NCBI GenBank assembly: GCA_046293135.1
Contig: JBKBPR010000003.1
Span: 124,001-188,000 of the forward strand
Reading direction: 5' to 3'
DNA: 64,000 nt
Source of the DNA: UBA2638 sp046293135
GTDB lineage: Bacteria > Pseudomonadota > Alphaproteobacteria > Micavibrionales > Micavibrionaceae
Position 1 is the stretch's first letter, and every line of letters starts with the position of its first letter. The notes beneath the pieces are model-generated. The model was not told the DNA's origin. It did no database searches and was given only the letters and a program-made list of their open reading frames with translations. Position numbers and translations under genes: made by a program. Below are positions 33,421-41,974 of this stretch, piece after piece.

Positions 33421-34416
33421 ATGAAAACTCCCGTAAGAATTGCCGTAACAGGCGCAGCCGGACAGATCGGCTATGCGATTGTGTTCCGTTTGGCATCCGG
33501 TGCAATGCTTGGCCCTGACCAGCCTGTCATCTTACATCTTCTGGAGGTTACGCCGGCTTTGGGCGCGCTGAACGGTGTTGTCATGGAGCTGAATGATTGC
33601 GCGTTCCCGCTATTGCAGGGGATTGTCGCCACGGATGATGCCAATATCGCCTTCAAGGATATTGATTACGCGTTTTTGGTTGGCGCAATGCCGCGCAAGG
33701 ACGGGATGGAGCGCTCTGACCTCCTGACGGCCAATGGCGGTATTTTCGGCCCGCAGGGCAGGGCGCTGAACGATCACGCCAAGCGCAGCGTCAAGGTTTT
33801 GGTGGTCGGCAATCCCGCCAATACCAATGCGTTGATTGCCCAGCAAAATGCGCCCGACCTTGACCCGAACTGCTTTACGGCGATGGTGCGTCTTGACCAT
33901 AACCGCGCGGTGAGCCAGCTTTCCGAAAAGACGGGCATTCACAATTCAAAAATCCGCAAGGTCACGATCTGGGGCAATCACAGCTCTACCCAATATCCCG
34001 ACTTGCATCACACGCTGGTTGACGGGAAGGCCGCACTTTCGTTGATTGACCGCGCTTGGTATGAGGGCGAGTATATTCCGACAGTGCAGCAGCGCGGCGC
34101 CGCCGTGATTAAGGCGCGCGGCTTATCCTCTGCGGCCTCTGCGGCATCCTCGGCGATTGATCATATGCGCGATTGGGCTTTGGGCACGGCTGAGGGCGAT
34201 TGGGTGTCGATGGCCATTCCGTCGGATGGCTCATACGGCATTGCCCCCGGCGTGATTTACGGTTATCCCGTGACGTGCAAAAACGGCACATACGAGATCG
34301 TGCAAGGGCTTGATATCAATGAGTTTTCCTGCGCCCGTATGGATGCCACAGATAAAGAGCTGCGCGAGGAACGCGCCGCTGTATCGCATTTGTTCGGTGT
34401 GAGCAAAGCGGCTTAG
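33421..34416 (+). CDS. mdh: Malate dehydrogenase, cytosolic (type 2) form
   Basis: NAD-dependent oxidation of malate to oxaloacetate in the TCA cycle. 331 residues. Cofactor loop VTGAAGQIGYAIVFRLASG and AFLVGAMPRKDGMERSDLL, VVGNPANTNALI, active-site MVRLDHNRA and IWGNHSSTQYPD (catalytic His) are those of the cytosolic-like group found in beta-proteobacteria and actinobacteria. The usual alphaproteobacterial enzyme beside sucC is of the lactate-dehydrogenase-like type (GSGxIG start), so this looks like replacement in place. It is separated from sucC by the 702-residue gene on the opposite strand. Confidence 0.96.
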   Translation: MKTPVRIAVTGAAGQIGYAIVFRLASGAMLGPDQPVILHLLEVTPALGALNGVVMELNDCAFPLLQGIVATDDANIAFKDIDYAFLVGAMPRKDGMERSDLLTANGGIFGPQGRALNDHAKRSVKVLVVGNPANTNALIAQQNAPDLDPNCFTAMVRLDHNRAVSQLSEKTGIHNSKIRKVTIWGNHSSTQYPDLHHTLVDGKAALSLIDRAWYEGEYIPTVQQRGAAVIKARGLSSAASAASSAIDHMRDWALGTAEGDWVSMAIPSDGSYGIAPGVIYGYPVTCKNGTYEIVQGLDINEFSCARMDATDKELREERAAVSHLFGVSKAA

Positions 34417-34439
34417 GGCGGTCCTGATTTCAGAGGGGG

Positions 34440-36548
34440 CTATACCACTTGCGGCGCTAGCGGCTGTTGTTGGGGCTGTGTTGGATCTGGTGCAGGCTCG
34501 CTTTGCGATAGCAGCATCGGCTCTGGCTGTAGTGATGGCTCAGGATCATGACCAACCAACCCTGGAACATCTACATGTCCGGGATAGTCCAGACCTGTTA
34601 CAAACTCTGTACCCAGATCATATTGTAAATCGGCGATCACTTGTTCTGTTGATATTATTAACTGCTCGCCGCTAATTCCGGCTTCGGATAAGCGGTTCAT
34701 GAGCTCTTCTTTGCTAATTGAGCCTAAGCCTTCATTTCTAATATCGTTCCAGACTCTCATTTCTGCGTGAAAAGCCAGTGCTTCTCTAATTTCTTCGGGT
34801 GTACGCGGCGCTGGTCCACGTTCTTGATGCTCGGCTCTAATTATACCAATACTGCCTTCTAATTCTATGAAATCTGCTATCCTTGCTACTTCTGCTTCTA
34901 GCTCATCACCTTCTAGGTTTGTTGCTTCGAGTATTCTAGTGATTTCATATTCGCTAATAGAGCTTCTGCCTTGGACAGAACGCATAACAAGCTCTTGTGG
35001 CGATAATTCTCTACCTAACGCTTCATCTATTCGTGAGAGCAATGCATGAGATCCGTCTACTGATAATGAAGCCAAATTGAGGTACTGGCCAGGCGTATAT
35101 ATTGGGCTGTTTTGAGCCTGAAGCTCAAAGATGCCATCTTCATTTGTTTGTGCAGAATATGCGTCGAGCTCAATTTGGTACCAAGAGTTTGCATCGCGTA
35201 ATCCACGTTCAATTAGCTCTACGTTTTGAGTGAGTCTGATTTCTGCTTCTATGATGTCTGCATTAACTCTGTCAATGTCTTGGCGAATAAATTCTCCCCA
35301 GACAGGATTAGAGGCATCCAGTTCGAGAGAGGCTCTGTGTGCTTTTAATTCGTTGAGTAATGCGATTTGTTCGGTAACGGCATCATAGGTTCTGTCGCTT
35401 ATTGTTGAAATACTGTTCCCAAAATCTTCTGCATTCAGTGCGGGAGGTGTTTGCTCGTTATCTTGTGAGGGGTTGGCGGCATTTGAGAAAGAACTGATTA
35501 AACTACTAAAAGAGTTCAGGGCGCTGCCGAGCGTGCTAGTAATGCCATTAGATAGATTTGTCAGAGTCTCTCTTGTTCTATCTGCGAAAGCTGCAATTAT
35601 ATTGGAATTTTCGCTAGACGCAACAAAGGCGGCAAGATTGCCTGTATTAATGGAGTGTTCAAGAATTGAAGCCAGATCGACATCCGAGCCATTGCGCGCA
35701 AGCGTAGCTTGACCAGCTTCAATAGCCCTATCAATCTCTCTGGTTGCGCGTTCTAAATCACCGCCATATGTAGCTGTGAGCTCTTCGATAGCGACTTGGC
35801 GCATGGCTTCAAGTTGAGATGGCGTAAGATTTGGGTCTTGGGCTGCTGCTCCTATAGTGTTGACGGTAATATCTGAGGACTCTTCAGGTGTAAGATTTGC
35901 GGTTTGCCCCCGAAGAAACTCCCTGTAAAGCCTTGCTGTTTCCTCTGGTGTTTTGTCGTATAAGTTAGGCAACAGATTATTCTTGAAATCACTCACGGCG
36001 GCCTGCACTATGCGGGCGCTTTCCATGGCCGCTAAAGACATTGCGTTTCTGTAAGCATCGCGGGAGCGGATGACCTCATCATTTTCACTGTTACGTCCAT
36101 TGGCCTGAATAACGCCGGAAACAGCGCCGCCATTAACGACGAAGCCAGCGAGTTTTAAAAGGTCGGCGGGGCTTTCCGCGCTCAATGTAAATAGGTTACT
36201 GGCGGCGGTTTTTAGCTCATCGGGCGCATTTGAGCTTTGGACGGCCTCACTTAAGGCTTCCATGCGTGTCGCAATATCGCTATTCAATGCATCCGGATTG
36301 TTTTCTGTGATGCCGAAAGTTTGGTAAATTTCTTGTGTCAGCCACGCCGTTTCGGTTTGAGGTGAGGTTTCCAAATACGCACTCGCCGCATCAATAAATG
36401 CATTGGCGGCAAGCTCTAATCTAGGATCTTGAAATTCAGTGATATCAGTTTGCTGTGTAGCAGCAGCGTTGACAGGCTCTACTCTCAGCTCTTGCGAGAA
36501 GCGTTCTCTAATCTGCTCTGTTACACCCGTGGGCGTAGGACTGCCCAT
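34440..36548 (-). CDS. Large helical protein of unknown function, 702 residues
   Basis: No known domain recognised. GAGG lies 6 bases before the ATG. The protein is Ala/Glu/Ser/Asn-rich and predicted mostly alpha-helical: TREIDRAIEAGQATLARNG, LTNLSNGITSTLGSALNSFS, RVNADIIEAEIRLTQNVELI. It has two EF-like or helix-pair segments near the end (SPQELVMRSVQGRSSISEYE; SKEELMNRLSEAGISGEQL). The C-terminus is Pro/Gln-rich (EPSLQPEPMLLSQSEPAPDP). No signal peptide. Codon choice is more AT-rich than the flanking mdh and sucC. It interrupts the conserved mdh-sucC order. Secreted effector or cell-envelope scaffold are both possible and unproven. Confidence 0.8.
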   Translation of the reverse strand: MGSPTPTGVTEQIRERFSQELRVEPVNAAATQQTDITEFQDPRLELAANAFIDAASAYLETSPQTETAWLTQEIYQTFGITENNPDALNSDIATRMEALSEAVQSSNAPDELKTAASNLFTLSAESPADLLKLAGFVVNGGAVSGVIQANGRNSENDEVIRSRDAYRNAMSLAAMESARIVQAAVSDFKNNLLPNLYDKTPEETARLYREFLRGQTANLTPEESSDITVNTIGAAAQDPNLTPSQLEAMRQVAIEELTATYGGDLERATREIDRAIEAGQATLARNGSDVDLASILEHSINTGNLAAFVASSENSNIIAAFADRTRETLTNLSNGITSTLGSALNSFSSLISSFSNAANPSQDNEQTPPALNAEDFGNSISTISDRTYDAVTEQIALLNELKAHRASLELDASNPVWGEFIRQDIDRVNADIIEAEIRLTQNVELIERGLRDANSWYQIELDAYSAQTNEDGIFELQAQNSPIYTPGQYLNLASLSVDGSHALLSRIDEALGRELSPQELVMRSVQGRSSISEYEITRILEATNLEGDELEAEVARIADFIELEGSIGIIRAEHQERGPAPRTPEEIREALAFHAEMRVWNDIRNEGLGSISKEELMNRLSEAGISGEQLIISTEQVIADLQYDLGTEFVTGLDYPGHVDVPGLVGHDPEPSLQPEPMLLSQSEPAPDPTQPQQQPLAPQVV

Positions 36549-36856
36549 ATCTGACCTCTATTTTTTATTTTTACCGCAGTTTGTCCGACTTATTTTATAG
36601 ATTCTTTGCCGATTATAACCCCAATTATACAGCATTTTTTATAAGTTTTCAAAGTTATAGAAACCTCATAATGTTGCTCTTGCTTAACATAATAGTTAAA
36701 AGTTCTTAACAAAGCGTTAAAAATTACAGGAAAAAATCAAAAATAGTGAAACCTTAGGCTTTGCAAAGATTATTGCAGGTGCTAAATCTAACGCTCATTT
36801 GGTGTTAATCACAACATTACATAGAGAAAATATAGAGAAAAGTAGAGAGCGATCGT
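36549..36856. promoter_or_regulatory. Divergent regulatory region with TTAA-N7-TTAA (CtrA-like) box
   Basis: About 308 AT-rich bases between the 702-residue gene (minus) and sucC (plus). At 36706-36720 the sequence TTAACAAAGCGTTAA fits the CtrA consensus TTAA-N7-TTAA. Two further TTAA boxes at 36684 and 36696 give a row of four. No gene is seen in this region. Promoters for both genes must lie here; -10 and -35 boxes cannot be fixed by eye. Confidence 0.4.
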
Positions 36857-38062
36857 ATGAATATTCATGAATACCAGGCCAAAGAAATCCTGACCAAATA
36901 TGGTGTGGCTGTGCCGAAGGGCATTCCGGCAATGAATGTAGCCGAAGCCGTGAAGGCAGCGGAGCAGCTTCCGGGGCCTTTATATGTGGTGAAAGCGCAG
37001 ATTCATGCGGGTGGCCGTGGTGCTGGTCACTTTACCGATAATCCCTCTGGCAAGGGCGGTGTGCGTTTGTGCAAGACGGTTGACGATGTGAAAGCGGCCG
37101 CCGAAGCCATGATGGGCAAGGTTCTCGTGACCAAGCAAACGGGCGCTGAAGGCAAGGAAGTCCAGCGTCTGTATATTACCGACGGCGTGGATATCGAAAA
37201 GGAATATTACTGCTCTGTGGTTCTGGATCGCGGTACATCGCGCGTGACCTTTATGGTTTCGACCGAGGGCGGGATGGAGATCGAGGAAGTTGCGCACAGC
37301 AATCCCGATGCGATTATCAAGGTCAGTGTTGATCCGGCCTCCGGTATGTCGGGTTTCCATGCGCGTAAGCTGGCTTTCGGGCTGGGTCTGCAGGGGAATG
37401 CGGTGAAATCGGCAGTGAAGTTTTTCACCAATCTCTACAAGTGCTTTATCGAAACCGATGCTTCGGTGGTTGAGATCAATCCCATGATTCTGGTCGGGGA
37501 TGAGATTATGGCGCTGGATGCCAAGATGAATTTTGACCCGAACGCTTTGTTCCGCCAGCCTGAAATCGCCGCGATGCGGGATGAAAGCGAAGAAGATGCC
37601 AATGAGAAAGAGGCGACGGATTGGGAACTCTCTTACGTCCGTCTTGACGGCAATATCGGCTGTATGGTCAATGGCGCGGGGCTTGCGATGTCGACCATGG
37701 ATATCATCAAGCTTTATGGCGGTGAGCCTGCGAATTTCTGTGATGTCGGCGGCGGCGCAACGGCTGAGCGCGTCACGGCAGCGTTCAAGATCATTCTCTC
37801 CGACCCGAATGTGAAGGGCATTCTTGTCAATATTTTCGGCGGTATCATGAAATGTGACGTGATCGCGCAGGGCGTGATCGCGGCGGCAAAAGAAGTTCAG
37901 CTGAACGTGCCGTTGGTGGTGCGTCTGGAAGGCACGAATGTCGAAAAGGGTAAAGAGCTGATGGCCTCTTCAGGGCTGCCGATTATCTCTGCCGATAATC
38001 TGGCCGATGCGGCGGAAAAGATCGTGAAGGCGACAAAAGAAGCCATGAGCAAGGCGGCTTAA
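36857..38062 (+). CDS. sucC: Succinyl-CoA synthetase beta subunit
   Basis: 401 residues. ATP-grasp N-terminus begins MNIHEYQAKEILTKYGV, with the nucleotide-binding AQIHAGGRGAGHF. Metal and substrate residues lie in VEINPMILVGDEIMALDAKMNFD, and NGAGLAMSTMDII, GGGATAERVTAAF and NIFGGIMKCDVIA are canonical. The enzyme converts succinyl-CoA to succinate with ATP or GTP formation. sucD follows after 60 bases. Confidence 0.98.
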   Translation: MNIHEYQAKEILTKYGVAVPKGIPAMNVAEAVKAAEQLPGPLYVVKAQIHAGGRGAGHFTDNPSGKGGVRLCKTVDDVKAAAEAMMGKVLVTKQTGAEGKEVQRLYITDGVDIEKEYYCSVVLDRGTSRVTFMVSTEGGMEIEEVAHSNPDAIIKVSVDPASGMSGFHARKLAFGLGLQGNAVKSAVKFFTNLYKCFIETDASVVEINPMILVGDEIMALDAKMNFDPNALFRQPEIAAMRDESEEDANEKEATDWELSYVRLDGNIGCMVNGAGLAMSTMDIIKLYGGEPANFCDVGGGATAERVTAAFKIILSDPNVKGILVNIFGGIMKCDVIAQGVIAAAKEVQLNVPLVVRLEGTNVEKGKELMASSGLPIISADNLADAAEKIVKATKEAMSKAA

Positions 38063-38122
38063 CAGCGATCATCACTCAAGACACAATATATAAATACAGT
38101 TAGACAAAAGGAAGTTTATGTC

Positions 38123-38998
38123 ATGTCAGTCCTCGTTAACAAAAATACCCGCGTGATTTGCCAAGGCTTTACCGGCGCGCAAGGCACATTCCATTCCGAG
38201 CAAGCGATTGCTTACGGCACGAAAATGGTCGGCGGCGTGACCCCCGGTAAGGGCGGCACGAAGCACCTTGATTTGCCAGTGTTCAACACGGTTGCCGAAG
38301 CGGTGAAGGAAACAGGCGCGAATGCCTCTGTGATCTACGTTCCCCCGCCATTTGCGGCGGACGCCATTCTTGAAGCGATTGATGCTGGCGTGGATCTGGC
38401 GATTTGTATCACCGAAGGGATTCCGGTTCTGGATATGGTGAAGGTCAAGCGTGCGCTTGATGGTTCGAAAACGCGCCTGATCGGGCCGAATTGCCCGGGC
38501 GTGATTACACCGGGTGAGTGCAAGATCGGCATTATGCCGGGGCATATCCACATGCGCGGCAAGGTCGGGATTGTATCCCGCTCTGGAACGCTGACCTATG
38601 AAGCCGTGGCGCAAACGGGCGCTGTTGGCTTGGGGCAATCGACCTGTATCGGTATCGGCGGCGACCCTGTGAATGGCACAAACTTCATTGATTGCATCAA
38701 ATTGTTCATGGATGATGAGGAAACAGAAGCCATCCTGATGATCGGTGAGATCGGCGGATCGGCCGAGATTGAGGCTTGTGACTATTACAAATCCCTACCG
38801 AAGAAAAAGCCGATTGCGGGATTTATCGCGGGCGCGACTGCGCCTCCGGGTAAGCGGATGGGGCATGCTGGCGCTTTGATTTCCGGGGCGGATGACACTG
38901 CTCCCGCCAAGATGAAGGCGATGCGCGAGGCTGGATTTGTTGTCTCCGAAAGCCCCGCCGGACTTGGTGATGCGGTTGTTGCGGCGATGGCGGCTTAA
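38123..38998 (+). CDS. sucD: Succinyl-CoA synthetase alpha subunit
   Basis: 291 residues. CoA-binding Rossmann start VICQGFTGAQGTFHSEQAI, GGVTPGKGGTKH, IGPNCPGVITPGECKIGIMPG and the phospho-histidine loop GFIAGATAPPGKRMGHAGALI (active-site His in GHAGA). An AAGGAAG site lies 8 bases before the ATG. It forms the alpha-beta enzyme with SucC. Confidence 0.98.
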   Translation: MSVLVNKNTRVICQGFTGAQGTFHSEQAIAYGTKMVGGVTPGKGGTKHLDLPVFNTVAEAVKETGANASVIYVPPPFAADAILEAIDAGVDLAICITEGIPVLDMVKVKRALDGSKTRLIGPNCPGVITPGECKIGIMPGHIHMRGKVGIVSRSGTLTYEAVAQTGAVGLGQSTCIGIGGDPVNGTNFIDCIKLFMDDEETEAILMIGEIGGSAEIEACDYYKSLPKKKPIAGFIAGATAPPGKRMGHAGALISGADDTAPAKMKAMREAGFVVSESPAGLGDAVVAAMAA

Positions 38999-39089
38999 CA
39001 ACCAAGTAAGCTTGATCGTTATAGGCTGCGGATTAAATTATATCTAAACGCCTGAACACCTATATATGACGTCACAGGAGTATCGTCCT

Positions 39090-39593
39090 ATGATCCGTAA
39101 AGTCTTATCCTTTGCTGCGCTTATGTTTTGCCTGAATATTTCAGCTCCTCATGCTGTTTCTTATGCCCATGCGCAAACGGCCTCGCCATTCTCGTCATTG
39201 CAGTGGACGGCGCGGATTTTGGTGGTAACGGGGGAGCGCGAAGACCCGCTTTACACGGTGCAAATCCAAAATCTGCGTGATCGGCTCAAAGAGGTACAAG
39301 ACCGCGATATCGCCGTTTTGCATTTTAATCGCGACTCCATTCGCCCGCTAAGCGAGTTCGGCGATTACGGCTATGCGGGCTGGTATCGCATGAATGCCAA
39401 TCAGCGGCGTTTTGTGCGCGATAGTATTGATCTGACCGAGGAAAACACGGTCTTTTCAGTGGTTCTGATTGGCAAGGACGGTGAGGTGAAATCCGTCTGG
39501 CAAGCCGCAGAAGATGCCGTTTCCGCTGATGATATCTTCTCAATCATTGATGCCATGCCAATGCGCCAGCGTGAAATGGACAACGCGCGTTGA
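39090..39593 (+). CDS. DUF4174 family exported protein
   Basis: 167 residues from the ATG at 39090, with GGAG 9 bases upstream. The ATG at 39066 has no such site and would spoil the signal peptide (about 1-29, cut after YAHAQ). The mature part has LQWTARILVVTGEREDPLY, DRDIAVLHF, FSVVLIGKDGEVKSVWQAAED, matching my picture of DUF4174, a small thioredoxin-like-fold family of unknown role. No Cys pair is present, so it is not an oxidoreductase of the usual type. Located after sucD. Confidence 0.75.
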   Translation: MIRKVLSFAALMFCLNISAPHAVSYAHAQTASPFSSLQWTARILVVTGEREDPLYTVQIQNLRDRLKEVQDRDIAVLHFNRDSIRPLSEFGDYGYAGWYRMNANQRRFVRDSIDLTEENTVFSVVLIGKDGEVKSVWQAAEDAVSADDIFSIIDAMPMRQREMDNAR

Positions 39594-39800
39594 AGCTAAA
39601 TATGCTTACATTGTGCAATTTTTGCCGCGATTAACGGCTATCGGGAAAATTTTTCATAGTGCTAGCAGGTCGTTATCGCTCTTTCAAATGTAAGCCTATA
39701 GAAAACCCCTGAAACTGCGCGCTTTAATTTATGGAAAATAGGCATGGGGTTTGCATAGTTATTTGTCATAGGGATTGTTACGCAAAAAAGGAGAACCCCC

Positions 39801-39920
39801 ATGATGAACTATGTATATGGAATTGTAACATCATTCACTTTGATCGCGATGGTCGATATTATCGACAGCAATGTGCCGAACAGCCTGAAATACTGGGTAA
39901 CGCTATATGTGCCGTTCTAG
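39801..39920 (+). CDS. 39-residue small hydrophobic protein
   Basis: ATG at 39801 (with a second ATG directly after), preceded by AAAAAAGGAG with 7-base spacing, one of the best ribosome binding sites in the window. The product begins MMNYVYGIVTSFTLIAMVDI, a probable short membrane segment, and ends YWVTLYVPF. No family known. It lies in the gap between the DUF4174 gene and the tandem paralogues. The rest of that gap shows nothing further. Confidence 0.5.
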   Translation: MMNYVYGIVTSFTLIAMVDIIDSNVPNSLKYWVTLYVPF

Positions 39921-40018
39921 AATAAAGTAAGTCTAATAAAAGCTCATATCAAGGAAGTGTTTGAGGCCTTGCTTGTTTCATTGTATGATGAAACAAATTT
40001 TTAAAGGTTTTGCCTTCC

Positions 40019-40579
40019 ATGAGCTTTTTAGACGAACTTCAACCACAGGATCGCGCATTGGTCATCAGCCTTCCTTACCGTGTCGGAATATGGATCAGCC
40101 ATGCCGATGATACGGGGGGAGAGGAAGCCAGCCTTGAAGAAAAGGCTGCGCTAGCCAATATTATTGATGGTTTTACGCGTGAGGTTTTTGGCTCGGAAGC
40201 GGTGCAGCACATCATGATGGAAACGCTTCAGGCAAAAAACGAATGGGAAGGCTGGGCGCATAATTACAAAACAATTCTTGAAGACGCGCAAAAAGCGGTC
40301 GATATATTAAACGAGGTTATTGATCCGAAAGAGGTGAGTGCTTATCGCCAGCGTTTGTTTGAAATTGCCGAAGCGGTGGCCTTGGCATTTCGGGAATATG
40401 ATGCTTTAAACCTTCAAGAAAAACTCAGAATTTACATGACCTATCATGTGAAGAAAATTACGGCGTCCAAGAAAAAGGCGCAAACACTCAGGCCTATCAA
40501 TGAATATTTGAATGTCAGCGTTAAGGAGCGGATGCACCTACGCAAACTTGCCGATGTTCTGACGCTGGATTACCATTAG
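40019..40579 (+). CDS. Hypothetical protein, tandem paralogue A (186 residues)
   Basis: No family recognised. Helical and soluble-looking. The N-terminus has LPYRVGIWISHADDTGGEEAS, closely parallel to LPYKAGMLISHADDVEGEDDD of the next gene, and the C-terminal KERMHLRKLADVL parallels EKAALKELSDAL. The ATG at 40019 follows AAAGG; a TTG at 40010 is too near that site. Only 23 bases separate it from paralogue B, so an operon pair from local duplication is likely. Confidence 0.7.
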   Translation: MSFLDELQPQDRALVISLPYRVGIWISHADDTGGEEASLEEKAALANIIDGFTREVFGSEAVQHIMMETLQAKNEWEGWAHNYKTILEDAQKAVDILNEVIDPKEVSAYRQRLFEIAEAVALAFREYDALNLQEKLRIYMTYHVKKITASKKKAQTLRPINEYLNVSVKERMHLRKLADVLTLDYH

Positions 40580-40602
40580 AGCCTATCAAAAGAGTTATAA
40601 AT

Positions 40603-41172
40603 ATGAATACAGATATTTTTTCACAACTTTCCGATGACATTCGTCATCAGATTATCGCGCTGCCTTATAAGGCGGGAATGCTCATTAGCCATGCCGATGA
40701 TGTTGAGGGTGAGGATGATGATTTTTCGGAGATGAAGGCGCTTGAGAAAGCTTTTCCCGAAGTCGCCAAGCTGCATCCTGATAGTGCGTTGGTGCAGGCT
40801 GTATCGCTTGCGATTATTGATAGCCCTTCTTTTTGGCCGCAATGGGAAAATGAGTGCTTTTTTGTTGTGCGGCAAGCCCCTGATATTATGCAGCAGGTCA
40901 TCCAGAATTTCGGCGTGGATGAGGCGCGGGAGTATCGGGCGTATATCATGGAGATCGGCAAGCTTGTCGCCCGCGCGCATGGTGAGTTTGAGGCCTTTGA
41001 CGATATGGCGGCGGGGCAGGAAAAAGAGAGCTTTTTTGCCGGAATAATTGGCCGTTTGACCCAATCAATGGCGCAATCGCAAGAGACTGAGGGCGGGCAT
41101 CCCGCCAATATCAGCGCCTCGGAAAAGGCCGCATTGAAAGAACTGTCGGACGCGCTGCGGGTGGATGGATAG
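40603..41172 (+). CDS. Hypothetical protein, tandem paralogue B (189 residues)
   Basis: Diverged duplicate of the preceding gene (shared SHADD motif with an acidic run, similar length, similar C-terminal helix). Contains EYRAYIMEIGKLVARAHGEFEAFDD, parallel to AYRQRLFEIAEAVALAFREYDAL in paralogue A. No membrane segment, signal or catalytic motif visible. Function unknown. Confidence 0.7.
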   Translation: MNTDIFSQLSDDIRHQIIALPYKAGMLISHADDVEGEDDDFSEMKALEKAFPEVAKLHPDSALVQAVSLAIIDSPSFWPQWENECFFVVRQAPDIMQQVIQNFGVDEAREYRAYIMEIGKLVARAHGEFEAFDDMAAGQEKESFFAGIIGRLTQSMAQSQETEGGHPANISASEKAALKELSDALRVDG

Positions 41173-41315
41173 GTCATTCTGAGCAAAACGTGAAGTATAT
41201 TTCTTACTTCAAAAGCCTATAGCCCTATCAGTTCATAGAGATTTTTTAATGATACAATCTCGATATATTCTAAGTTTAAATATAGGAACTCTATATAATT
41301 TGATAAGAGCCGCAT

Positions 41316-41636
41316 CTACAGCGTAACTATGGAAACAAGACCAAATGGAGAGAAAATGCCAAATAATATTGTGGTCGATACACATGCCAGAATGAAGATA
41401 AATAAAAGCAATGTATAAATTATTTTGTTTCTGTCTGAGGCTTTAATAAGTTTCCTCCATAAAAGGCCAGTGGAAAAAACAAGAAAGGCAAAAATAAATA
41501 TGCTAAGAGAAATTTCCAATGAGTCCGTTAACTGGTTGTGAAAATTAATGATGATATATGTTTTGAAAAAACTAACTATCAAATTACCAGGGAAAAATAG
41601 AAATAACGCAGTTTTCGTCGATATTTTATCTAGCAT
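41316..41636 (-). CDS. Small integral membrane protein, unknown
   Basis: 106 residues from the ATG at 41636; a TTG at 41651 is the alternative. Three or four hydrophobic segments: ALFLFFPGNLIVSFFKTYI, ISLSIFIFAFLVFSTGLLW, IIYTLLLFIFILACVSTTIL and a short C-terminal one. Strongly AT-rich with codon use unlike sucA. No clear ribosome binding site. No family recognised. It could be a recent acquisition. Confidence 0.45.
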   Translation of the reverse strand: MLDKISTKTALFLFFPGNLIVSFFKTYIIINFHNQLTDSLEISLSIFIFAFLVFSTGLLWRKLIKASDRNKIIYTLLLFIFILACVSTTILFGIFSPFGLVSIVTL

Positions 41637-41974
41637 GTTTAAGTCGCTCAAAATCTAATTTTAATAATACCATTAAAATAAGTTGGTGAATTCTTCAGAA
41701 GAATATGCTGCATAAAAAAATCTAAAAATAGCCTTTAAATATATAAAAATTCATTTTGTAATTATTTTGATGGAACACACTGGTGTGAGTAGCGGAATCT
41801 CTTGTAATACAATGAACATTCTTCGACTGCGCTCGGGATAAAAAAGTGGAAGCATGAAAACTGCGGCTTGATGCAAGATGGCTCTTGATTTTCGCTGTAA
41901 ATATTCTTTAATGATGGGGCTGGTTTCGCCATAAGCGGCAAGGCAGTTTATTTTTCAAGCTTAGAGGGTAAAAA
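41637..41974. other. AT-rich region upstream of sucA with a REP-like fragment
   Basis: About 338 bases. The first 180 are AT-rich without features. At 41818-41839 lies ATTCTTCGACTGCGCTCGGG followed by AT, a copy of a widespread extragenic repeat whose diverged relative (opposite strand) is at 56783. The remaining 130 bases must carry the sucA promoter; AGAGGG lies 6 bases before the ATG. Confidence 0.6.
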
